DNA from: JACPSX01 sp035288405 [NCBI: bacterium]
GTDB lineage: Bacteria; JACPSX01
DNA length: 7,382 nucleotides
Assembly (NCBI GenBank): GCA_035288405.1
Contig: DATEAK010000039.1
Location: 1-7,382, forward strand
Direction of reading: 5' to 3'
Shown: positions 1 through 5,873 of the stretch, piece after piece
Position numbering within the stretch: position 1 is the stretch's first letter
Layout: each line of letters opens with the position of its first letter
The notes under the pieces: generated by a model
What the model was told of the DNA's origin: nothing
What the model saw: only the letters and a program-made list of their open reading frames with translations
The model's database searches: none
Program-made: the position numbers and the translations under genes

Positions 1-345
1 TCCTTCTACCACGACGGGGGTGATGACAGCCATATCCGGGACATGAGGGCTTCCTCCTCTGTAAGGGTGATTTACCAGGAATGCATCCCCCTCGGACATT
101 TCTTCCAGAGGATAGGAATTCAGAAGCTCCCGGAGGCAGGCGGGAAAGGCACCCATGTGAAGAGGGAGAACCACATGTTGGGCGACAATTTCCCCCTGTG
201 TGTCCAAGATGGCGCAACTGGCATCTTGCGATTCCCGGATGATGGTCGAGAAGCCGGTTCGGAAGAGGGAGCGCTGCATCTCCTGAACGATTCCTGATAG
301 ACGGGTGTTGACAATCTGGAAAGTGATGGGATCCACGCTCTTCAT
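1..345 (-). CDS. hyuB: Hydantoinase B/oxoprolinase family subunit (HyuB), N-terminal part; runs off the left edge
   Basis: This is the first 115 codons of the B subunit of an ATP-dependent cyclic-amide hydrolase (hydantoinase B/oxoprolinase family), a cytoplasmic partner of HyuA. The protein begins MKSVDPITFQIV, the usual DP(I/V)T start of the family. It then shows RESQDASCAILDTQGEIVAQ at residues 37-56, PLHMG at 61-65 and NHPYRGGSPHVPDM at 92-105, a variant of the family block usually written NDPYxGGxHxPD, with His in place of the Asp. Family members are usually 500-600 residues, so about four fifths lies outside the window. The ATG overlaps the hyuA stop codon (ATGA, 345-342), so translation is probably coupled to hyuA. 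Only a weak GAG-type ribosome site precedes it. The family includes N-methylhydantoinase, 5-oxoprolinase, caprolactamase and acetophenone carboxylase subunits, so the substrate cannot be fixed from this fragment. Confidence 0.93.
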   Translation of the reverse strand, partial: MKSVDPITFQIVNTRLSGIVQEMQRSLFRTGFSTIIRESQDASCAILDTQGEIVAQHVVLPLHMGAFPACLRELLNSYPLEEMSEGDAFLVNHPYRGGSPHVPDMAVITPVVVEG

Positions 346-2411
346 GAGTTCGTCTCGATGAGAATATTGTGATAGGAGTCCACGGTGCCGGTTTGTCCGG
401 GAAAGATCACGATGGTGGAATCCTCCTGCTCCACAATGGCAGGACCCGGAATGGTGTATCCGCTCTCCAGCAGGTTGCGCTCGTAAACCGGACAAGAAGT
501 GAAGCCCGCAGCTTCGCCGAAGTAGATCTTTCTTTCACCCCGGCGGGCTGTGGCGAGCGAGTTCTGTCCCGGAGGGAAAGAGCGGAACTCGATGGCAGGA
601 ACCCGACCCCAGGAAACCACCCGGTAGCTTACCACCTCCACGGGTTGGGACTCTGCCCGGTGTCCAAAGAGCTTTTCGTGCAGATCATCGAAGGACCGGC
701 GTATATGGCCCCTATCTCCTTGAGAGAAAAAAACCGCCGGGACCGGTGTTATGAGCTCGTAACCCTGGTTGGCATAGCGCATGTCCAAGAAAAACTCCAA
801 AAAGACGTCCTGTGAGGGAAAGCCCTCCTTCTTCAAGTCCGCCCGGGCTTGTTCCTCCAAACCTTGGAACACTTCCAATATTTTTTCCCGGTCCAGGCTT
901 TCCAGGGATTCCAGCTTCGAGCGCACGTAATCGTGCTTCACGTCGGACATGAGGAGTCCCAATGCCGATGTAACTCCTGGCGTCCGGGGTACTAACACCT
1001 TCGGGCTTCCCAGATCCTGGGCAATCCTGGCCGCGTGAATGGGACCGGCACCCCCAAACGAGATGATGGTAAGCTCACGGGGATCGTATCCGTGCTGTGA
1101 GGAAACGGTCTTGATCGCCTCCTCCATCTTGGCATTTACGATCTTTACGATCCCCTCTGCGGCCTGAAATAGGGTAAGTCCAAGAGGGTCGGCTATCTTT
1201 TCCTTCAAGGCGGATCGGGCTCTTTCCCCGTTAAGCCTCATCTTCCCCCCCAGGAAGTTCTCCGGGTTGAGGATTCCCAGCACGAGGTTCGCATCGGTAA
1301 TTGTGACATCCTCTCCACCCTTGTCGTAGCAGACGGGTCCCGGGTCGGCTCCGGCGCTTCTGGGTCCTACTTGGAGAACCCCGGACGAATCGATCCGGGC
1401 AATGGTCCCGCCCCCCGCGCTCACCGTGTGGATATCCAACATGGGCAACGCCACAGGCCGGCCGTTCACCTTTCCTTGGGTTGTAACTCCCGGGTTCAAG
1501 TCTTTGATCAGACTCACGTCGCAACTCGTTCCACCCATATCAAAGGTGATAAAGTCCTTGATCTTCGCCCGCCGGCTGATACCGACCCCGGCAATGACCC
1601 CTGCGGCCGGACCCGAAAGAAGGGTGGTTACTCCTTTTTTCGCTGCGCTGGAGAAGGTGGAAACTCCTCCGTTGGACTGCATCACATAGAGCTGTCTCGT
1701 TCTGATCCTTTCATTCAGCAAATGGCTCTCCAGACTCTCCAAATAACGCCCAAGACGGGGACCAATGTAGGCGTTGATGATGGTGGTACTTAAACGGAAG
1801 TACTCCCGGATTTGAGGAAGAATTTCGCTGGACAGAGAAATCATGCACCCGGGAGACTCCTTTTGGACCAGCGTTGCAGCCGTCTTTTCATGTTCCGGAT
1901 TCATGAAAGAGAAAAGGAAACAGATGGCCACTGACTCGATCCCTTGCCGCTTCATCTTTTCTATGGCCTGGGAGACTGAGGAAAGATCGAGAGGAGTTCG
2001 TGCCTTACCCTGGGAGTCTATTCTTTCAGTGATCTCGAAAGTCTGAGAGGGTTGGGCCAGGAGAGCGGGCTTTTCAAAGTAGAGGTTATAAAGGCCGGGA
2101 CCGTACTCTCTAGCTTGCTCCATTACCTCGTAAACGCCTCGGAATCCCTTGGTAATCAGAAGTCCGGTTCGGGCTCCTCTTTCTTCCAACAGTGTATTGG
2201 TCCCGACCGTGGTGCCATGGGAAAAAAAGGTAACCTCCTCCGGTTTTATTCCTTGCCGGAAAAATCCCCTTATTCCCTGAAGAATCGCTCGGGACGGATC
2301 CTCAGGAGTGGAGGGGATTTTGGTGATTCGGATTTCCCCGGTCTCTTCATTAAAGAGAACGAAGTCCGAAAAAGTCCCCCCTGTATCGACAGTAATCCGG
2401 TACCGTGCCAT
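342..2411 (-). CDS. hyuA: Hydantoinase A/oxoprolinase family subunit (HyuA)
   Basis: This is the actin-fold, ATP-using A subunit of the hydantoinase/oxoprolinase family, expected to act in the cytoplasm with HyuB on a cyclic amide or imide. Numbered from the first possible Met (691 residues), it has the phosphate-binding motif VDTGGTFSD at 10-18, SHGTTVGTNTLLEERG at 66-81, LLSGPAAG at 266-273, the second phosphate motif FDMGGTSCD at 292-300, SAGGGTIARID at 333-343, AGADPGPVCY at 355-364 and ISFGGAGPIHAARIA at 452-466. The length is normal for a stand-alone A subunit and no frame break is seen. Two Met codons compete for the start: 2417 (MPMARY) and 2411 (MARY). GAGG at 2422-2419 lies 7 nt from the second but only 1 nt from the first, so 2411 is preferred. 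It begins 20 bp after the tctC stop and overlaps hyuB by four bases. Alternative family roles are 5-oxoprolinase, caprolactamase and acetone or acetophenone carboxylase; context favours a hydrolase fed by the adjacent importer. Confidence 0.95.
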   Translation of the reverse strand: MARYRITVDTGGTFSDFVLFNEETGEIRITKIPSTPEDPSRAILQGIRGFFRQGIKPEEVTFFSHGTTVGTNTLLEERGARTGLLITKGFRGVYEVMEQAREYGPGLYNLYFEKPALLAQPSQTFEITERIDSQGKARTPLDLSSVSQAIEKMKRQGIESVAICFLFSFMNPEHEKTAATLVQKESPGCMISLSSEILPQIREYFRLSTTIINAYIGPRLGRYLESLESHLLNERIRTRQLYVMQSNGGVSTFSSAAKKGVTTLLSGPAAGVIAGVGISRRAKIKDFITFDMGGTSCDVSLIKDLNPGVTTQGKVNGRPVALPMLDIHTVSAGGGTIARIDSSGVLQVGPRSAGADPGPVCYDKGGEDVTITDANLVLGILNPENFLGGKMRLNGERARSALKEKIADPLGLTLFQAAEGIVKIVNAKMEEAIKTVSSQHGYDPRELTIISFGGAGPIHAARIAQDLGSPKVLVPRTPGVTSALGLLMSDVKHDYVRSKLESLESLDREKILEVFQGLEEQARADLKKEGFPSQDVFLEFFLDMRYANQGYELITPVPAVFFSQGDRGHIRRSFDDLHEKLFGHRAESQPVEVVSYRVVSWGRVPAIEFRSFPPGQNSLATARRGERKIYFGEAAGFTSCPVYERNLLESGYTIPGPAIVEQEDSTIVIFPGQTGTVDSYHNILIETNS

Positions 2412-2418
2412 TGGCATG

Positions 2419-2422
2419 CCTC
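2419..2422 (-). promoter_or_regulatory. Ribosome binding site that decides the hyuA start
   Basis: GAGG on the minus strand ends 7 nt before the ATG at 2411-2409 and 1 nt before the ATG at 2417-2415. No better Shine-Dalgarno sequence serves the upstream ATG, so this site favours a protein beginning MARYRITVDTGG. Confidence 0.55.
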
Positions 2423-2431
2423 AGACCAAGA

Positions 2432-3430
2432 TCACTTCCTGGTCAACCCCCCCTTCTTTACCCACTCCGATAGGATCCGTTCCTCTCTTTCCATAACCTG
2501 AGTCATTACTTCGGGCGTTTTGTAGTCTATGGTTAAGGCAACTTTTTCCAATTCACTCTTCACACCCGGGTCGGACAGAGCCTTTTGGATTGCCTGGTTC
2601 CACTTATCAATGATGGGGCGGGGCGTTCCCAGGGGCGCCATGTATCCCAACCATGTGGGAAGGACGGAATTCGGATACCCAACTTCCTTCGCAGTGGGAA
2701 CATCGGGAAGTTCGTCGAGACGGTTTTCCGAGAAGCTTACAAGGACCCGCAAATTTCCCGCCTTGACAAGGGAGAGTACGGGAGCAATGCTGATTGGGGC
2801 CAGATCCACGTGCCCGCCCAGAATCGCAGCTCGCAAAGATCCCCCTCCCTGATACGGAACATGCACGATGTCCACACCTGCGGCTTCCTTTAGAAGCTCC
2901 ATGCTGATCCTCGAAATATGTGCGGCCCCGGTGGACCCGTAGGTCAATTTCCCCGGGTTCTTTTTCGCAAAAGCGACAAGGTCATTCATGGTCTTATGCG
3001 GGGAGTCGGAGCGCACCACGAGCACATTGGAAGAATAGGCGAAAACTGCGATGGGGAGAAGCTTTCGGAATGTGTAAGACACCTGGGGGTTCACGAGAGG
3101 AACGAGGATCACGGGGGCGTTGGCCGCCGCCAGAATCGTGTACCCATCGGGCTTTGCTCTGGTGACGGCCTCAACACCTGCGGCTCCGGAGGCCGTGGGT
3201 CGATTGGAAATCACGAGGGGAACTCCCAGTATTTCTGACACTTTTTGGCCAAGTATCCGGGGTCCGAGGTCGCCGAATGCTCCAGGTTCTGAGGGAACCA
3301 CGATCTCGATCGGGCGGTTTGGGTAAACCGATTCTGCTGCCTGGCAAAGGGGGACAAAAAGAAATAATCCCAGTGCCAGCATGATAATTAGAGTACCTGT
3401 TCCGGCTTTGTTTCTTTGCCCTCTTTTCAT
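2432..3430 (-). CDS. tctC: Bug/TctC family periplasmic solute receptor of a tripartite tricarboxylate transporter
   Basis: This is the extracytoplasmic substrate receptor of a TTT importer, expected to capture a small, usually carboxylated, solute in the periplasm and hand it to TctAB. Of 332 residues, the first 32 or so form a Sec signal peptide: a basic start (MKRGQRNK), a hydrophobic stretch at 13-28 and a cleavage site near CQA-AES. The mature part opens with YPNRPIEIVVPSEPG (36-50), the Bug family signature. KPDGYTI (93-99), HVPYQGGGSLRAAILGGHVDL (190-210) and DVPTAKEVGYP (243-253) are also typical. Two ligand loops depart from consensus: PGGxxD reads PGAFGD (49-54) and NRPGAGG reads NRPTASG (77-83). 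The gene has its own strong ribosome site and sits 93 bp after tctA and just before hyuA. Bug receptors bind citrate, tartrate, amino acids, nicotinate, phthalates and others; the ligand here is unknown. Confidence 0.95.
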   Translation of the reverse strand: MKRGQRNKAGTGTLIIMLALGLFLFVPLCQAAESVYPNRPIEIVVPSEPGAFGDLGPRILGQKVSEILGVPLVISNRPTASGAAGVEAVTRAKPDGYTILAAANAPVILVPLVNPQVSYTFRKLLPIAVFAYSSNVLVVRSDSPHKTMNDLVAFAKKNPGKLTYGSTGAAHISRISMELLKEAAGVDIVHVPYQGGGSLRAAILGGHVDLAPISIAPVLSLVKAGNLRVLVSFSENRLDELPDVPTAKEVGYPNSVLPTWLGYMAPLGTPRPIIDKWNQAIQKALSDPGVKSELEKVALTIDYKTPEVMTQVMEREERILSEWVKKGGLTRK

Positions 3431-3523
3431 GACTTCCTCCTTTGACGCTTGTTAACTCAGTTCCATTGCCAGTGTCTTCTACTTACTTGAATCCGCCCCT
3501 CCTTGTGAAAACTCCTCATCGCA
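3431..3523 (-). other. 93-bp spacer between tctA and tctC
   Basis: This is the only sizeable gap inside the minus-strand operon. It holds the tctC ribosome site at its 3' end. I see no convincing internal promoter, no terminator (no GC stem followed by a T-run) and no RNA gene. One 20-codon open frame (3519-3457, MRSFHKEGRIQ...) has GGAGAG about 7 nt upstream, overlapping the end of tctA. It resembles nothing known to me and may be chance. Confidence 0.5.
3436..3443 (-). promoter_or_regulatory. Strong Shine-Dalgarno sequence of tctC
   Basis: AAAGGAGG on the minus strand lies 5 nt before the ATG at 3430. It is the best ribosome site in the left arm, which would suit the usual need for more receptor than membrane subunits. 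Confidence 0.8.
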
Positions 3524-5026
3524 CTACTCTCCAGGAACTTGACTCCTGATTCTTTTGAGACCGGGAAGAAAGGCGCTTAGGATAACGAGGAAGGCAGCAA
3601 TTAAAAAGATCGCAGCAATAGGGCGGGAAAAGAAAAGCGTCAAGTCCCCTCGGAAAAAGATGAGGGACTGCCGGAATGTCAATTCCAGAATTCCTCCCAA
3701 GACCAGCGCAAGGACCATGGGAGCTGCCTCGTATCCGAACTTCCGCATGAAATAGCCGATCCCGCCGAAGAGAGTCATGACGACGATATCCATTGGGTTA
3801 CTATTCACGCTATAAACTCCGATGACGCACAAGAGGATGATCAGGGGAAAGAGAAGGAAATAGGGGATCTTCAGGATCTTTACCCAGATACCCACTAGGG
3901 GAAGATTCAGGATCAATAAGAATACGTTTCCCGTGTACATACTGGTGATGACCCCCCAGAAAACCTCGGGATGATCCCGCATCAAAAGGGGACCCGGCTG
4001 GACGCCGTGGAGCATGAGCGCACTTATGAGAAGAGCCATGACCAGGTTGGCAGGGATGCCTAGAGAAAAAAGCGGGATGAGTGAACCTCCAGTAGCCGCA
4101 TTGTTGGCTGCCTCCGGGGCTGCTACCGCTTCAATCATTCCGGTTCCAAACCTTTCCGGGTGCCGGGAGATTCGCTTCTCGACGCCGTAGGAAATAAAGG
4201 TAGGAATAACAGGCCCAATTCCCGGAATAATCCCCAAAAAAAAACCGATCAGAGATCCACGTCCGATCGGGGCTGCTGAAACCCTCAGGTCCTGGCGAGT
4301 GGGCCAGAGACCGGTAATGGGCGCGCTCAATATTTCTCGATTTTGCAGCGTTCGCTCAATGTTGAAAAAGACCTCAGAGATGGCGAAGAGTCCAATGACA
4401 ATGGCCGTGATTTCGATCCCATCCATGATGGAGGTAAAACCGTAGGTGAATCGGGGGGTTCCTTCGATGGGGTCCGCTCCCACGGTCCTCAGGGTGAGGC
4501 CGAGGGCGGCCATGAGTACGGCCTTGATCCAAGAGCCGCTGGTGAGGTAGGCAATCATGGTGAGACCGAAAAGTATGAGAGAGAAGAATTCCGGCGCACC
4601 GAATTTTAGAGCAAATTTCGCCAGGAGGGGTCCTAAGAAAGTAAGACCTAGAATACTCAGCGTTCCAGCGACAAAGGAGCCAATGGCCGAAATGGCCAGA
4701 GCGGGCCCTGCCCTCCCCTTTTGGGCCATCGGGTAGCCATCGAGACAGGTCACCACCGAGGCGGACTCCCCGGGGATATTCACCAGTATGGAGGTGATGG
4801 ACCCTCCATACATGGCACCATAAAATACCCCCGCCAGCATGATGATGGAGGCGACGGTGGACATTTTCAAGGTGATGGGAAGCAGAAGGGCTATAGCGGC
4901 CACCGGCCCGAGACCAGGAAGGACTCCGACCACTGTCCCTAATACAACACCCAAGAGGCATGCGAAAAGATTCGAGAGTTGAAGGCTTACGGAAAATCCA
5001 TAAATTAACCCCTGAAAGATATCCAT
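3524..5026 (-). CDS. tctA: TctA family large membrane subunit of a tripartite tricarboxylate transporter
   Basis: This is the large inner-membrane subunit that forms the transport path of a TTT secondary importer, working with TctB and a periplasmic receptor. At 500 residues it has the normal family length and is hydrophobic throughout, with about ten to twelve membrane segments. The two internally related halves are visible: GVLPGLGPVAAIALLLPIT at 34-52 is echoed by GIIPGIGPVIPTFISYGVEK at 265-284. Other family blocks are YGGSITSILVNIPGESAS (73-90), LDGYPMAQKGRAGPAL (95-110), EAANNAATGGSLIPLFSLGIP (305-325) and ALMLHGVQPGPLL (336-348). The start at 5026 is supported by AAAGGA 4 nt upstream, and tctB ends 8 bp before it. 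A run of nine T residues within codons 261-264 is unusual for this region. No frameshift is present as sequenced. Confidence 0.97.
   Translation of the reverse strand: MDIFQGLIYGFSVSLQLSNLFACLLGVVLGTVVGVLPGLGPVAAIALLLPITLKMSTVASIIMLAGVFYGAMYGGSITSILVNIPGESASVVTCLDGYPMAQKGRAGPALAISAIGSFVAGTLSILGLTFLGPLLAKFALKFGAPEFFSLILFGLTMIAYLTSGSWIKAVLMAALGLTLRTVGADPIEGTPRFTYGFTSIMDGIEITAIVIGLFAISEVFFNIERTLQNREILSAPITGLWPTRQDLRVSAAPIGRGSLIGFFLGIIPGIGPVIPTFISYGVEKRISRHPERFGTGMIEAVAAPEAANNAATGGSLIPLFSLGIPANLVMALLISALMLHGVQPGPLLMRDHPEVFWGVITSMYTGNVFLLILNLPLVGIWVKILKIPYFLLFPLIILLCVIGVYSVNSNPMDIVVMTLFGGIGYFMRKFGYEAAPMVLALVLGGILELTFRQSLIFFRGDLTLFFSRPIAAIFLIAAFLVILSAFLPGLKRIRSQVPGE
4236..4244 (-). repeat. Nine-T homopolymer tract inside tctA
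   Basis: The plus strand reads nine A in a row, so the coding strand has nine T across codons for Gly-Phe-Phe-Leu (residues 261-264), just before the second PGxGP block. It is the longest homopolymer I noticed in the window. Slippage here by one base would break the protein near its middle. Confidence 0.9.
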
Positions 5027-5030
5027 GGCA

Positions 5031-5036
5031 TCCTTT
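5031..5036 (-). promoter_or_regulatory. tctA ribosome binding site overlapping the tctB stop codon
   Basis: AAAGGA on the minus strand lies 4 nt before the tctA ATG. Its first two A bases are the last two of the tctB TAA stop (5037-5035). The arrangement suggests translational coupling of the small and large membrane subunits. Confidence 0.7.
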
Positions 5037-5562
5037 AAAAAGGGATGATCCCCTGGGGCAATTGGATGAAGAGGATCTGTTTAAATAGGACATAAAACCC
5101 GAGGGAGACCAAAACTGAGACTCCGAAGAGTAGAAGAATCCCCCGCTTCTCCATCAGGAAGAATAGAAACCCGGAGAGCAGGAAGGTTCCGAGTATATAC
5201 CCGATGGATTCCAAGGTGAGTGAATAAACCAGAAGAGAAGCGAAGGAGAGGATTACCTTCTGCCAGTGAACCCCCTTCCACTGTCCGCATTTGGATTCCA
5301 CCTTTCCCAGGGAAAGCCCGACTAGCAGTATTAGGGAGACAATTGTCAGCAAGCATCCCAGCAAGAACGGGAAAAAAGCGGGGCCAGGCGCGCGCAGGTC
5401 TCCCAGTGCCAGCTTCCTCGATTCGAGGATTACCAACGATCCGAACAGCGCGAGGATAAGCCCTCCGAGGAATTCGGGAAATATCCCGCGCTTCGCGGCA
5501 GAGGGTTTCGACTGGTCTCCCCTCATTACCCCTTTTCCATTTCTTGCATCCGGGCTGGACAT
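5035..5562 (-). CDS. tctB: TctB family small membrane subunit of a tripartite tricarboxylate transporter
   Basis: This is the small inner-membrane subunit of the TTT importer. It has 175 residues with a short polar N-terminus (1-28) and four to five hydrophobic segments at roughly 31-48, 63-84, 103-118, 120-137 and 141-162. Family signs are GPAFFPFLLG at 60-69 (usual form GPGFFPxxLG), LESIGYILGTFL at 117-128, and the end LFKQILFIQLPQGIIPF, matching the family's (V/L)LFxxLLxVxLPxG ending. It is the first gene of the operon and is followed after 8 bp by tctA. The start is uncertain: the ATG at 5562 has no clear Shine-Dalgarno sequence (the preceding bases are C-rich), while the internal ATG at 5526 (MRGDQSK) has AAAAGGGG only 2 nt away. 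An in-frame TAG lies seven codons upstream of 5562, so no longer start is possible. Sequence conservation in TctB is low, but the context makes the call secure. Confidence 0.9.
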   Translation of the reverse strand: MSSPDARNGKGVMRGDQSKPSAAKRGIFPEFLGGLILALFGSLVILESRKLALGDLRAPGPAFFPFLLGCLLTIVSLILLVGLSLGKVESKCGQWKGVHWQKVILSFASLLVYSLTLESIGYILGTFLLSGFLFFLMEKRGILLLFGVSVLVSLGFYVLFKQILFIQLPQGIIPF

Positions 5563-5654
5563 CCGGGCGGGAGGAATTACCTACAGGGAGGGTAACACTC
5601 CTTCCGGATCAACGATAATTATGGGACTATGTGGCTTGTCAGGAACTGGCGAGC

Positions 5655-5683
5655 AGAATAAACATACATGGCAGCGCTGTCAA
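5655..5683 (-). promoter_or_regulatory. Sigma70-type promoter for the tctB-tctA-tctC-hyuA-hyuB operon
   Basis: On the minus strand a perfect -35 TTGACA (5683-5678) is followed after 17 bp by TATTCT (5660-5655), four of six matches to the -10 consensus. Transcription would start near 5648, giving a leader of about 86 nt before the tctB ATG at 5562. The call rests on sequence match only. Confidence 0.6.
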
Positions 5684-5704
5684 TAACAAAGAGGTTCTTC
5701 GACC

Positions 5705-5733
5705 TTGACGTCCGGACCGGCTCCTGGTAATAA
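5705..5733 (+). promoter_or_regulatory. Possible promoter for the plus-strand receptor genes
   Basis: TTGACG (5705-5710) is followed after 17 bp by TAATAA (5728-5733). A TG at 5725-5726 sits in the right place for an extended -10. The predicted start near 5740 gives a leader of about 134 nt. The -10 matches consensus poorly, so this is a candidate only. An 8-bp palindrome GTCCGGAC (5710-5717) overlaps the -35 end and spacer and could be an operator. Confidence 0.35.
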
Positions 5734-5832
5734 GTCCGTAACACTACCAGAGGAAAGCTTTCTATCCAGTTCGCCTCAGAGATTGGAGGCCCTTACCCTC
5801 CGCCCTGAAGGCGCGGATTTCCTGTTCTCTAG

Positions 5833-5860
5833 GTCCGGAGAAGAAGCGCGGTCTCCGGGC
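5833..5860 (+). promoter_or_regulatory. Leader hairpin abutting the ribosome binding site
   Basis: Bases 5833-5841 (GTCCGGAGA) pair with 5852-5860 (TCTCCGGGC) as a 9-bp stem with one G-U pair and a 10-nt loop. The stem ends at 5860 and AAAGGAGG starts at 5861. There is no U-run after it, so it is not an intrinsic terminator. It could affect translation or mRNA stability; a role is inferred. Confidence 0.5.
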
Positions 5861-5868
5861 AAAGGAGG
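5861..5868 (+). promoter_or_regulatory. Strong Shine-Dalgarno sequence of the first plus-strand receptor gene
   Basis: AAAGGAGG lies 5 nt before the ATG at 5874 and fixes that start. It is identical in sequence and spacing to the tctC site on the other strand. Confidence 0.8.
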
Positions 5869-5873
5869 CGGTC

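Larger units (their letters stand above)
5563..5873. other. Divergent intergenic control region between tctB and the plus-strand receptor gene
   Basis: This 311-bp stretch has no convincing gene. It holds two back-to-back promoter candidates whose -35 elements are 21 bp apart, an AT palindrome (ATAATTAT, 5615-5622) in the tctB leader, three copies of the palindromic hexamer TCCGGA (5603, 5711, 5834) and a structured leader on the plus strand. Open frames crossing it on the plus strand are out-of-frame extensions over the next gene and show no family features. No regulator gene is adjacent, so any controlling protein must be encoded elsewhere. Confidence 0.7.

Noticed and set aside
2447-2453. 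Seven-C tract (seven G on the coding strand) near the end of tctC as a programmed frameshift site
   Set aside because: Slippage in either direction meets a stop within a few codons and would not fuse TctC to HyuA, so no product of interest would result.
3457-3519. 20-codon open frame in the tctA-tctC spacer as a gene
   Set aside because: An SD-like GGAGAG is present, but so short a frame with no known similarity is expected by chance. It is kept only as a remark.
4374-5093. 239-codon minus-strand frame overlapping tctA and tctB
   Set aside because: It is rich in Arg, His, Ser and Gly, a common sign of an out-of-frame reading, and lies over two well-supported membrane protein genes.
5592-5745. 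Direct repeat GTAACACT at 5592-5599 and 5738-5745 as paired operators
   Set aside because: One repeated 8-mer is roughly what chance gives in a 311-bp region, and the copies have no shared flanks or useful phasing.
5785-5860. Leader stems as an intrinsic terminator or a known riboswitch
   Set aside because: No U-run follows any stem, and I recognise no conserved riboswitch core.
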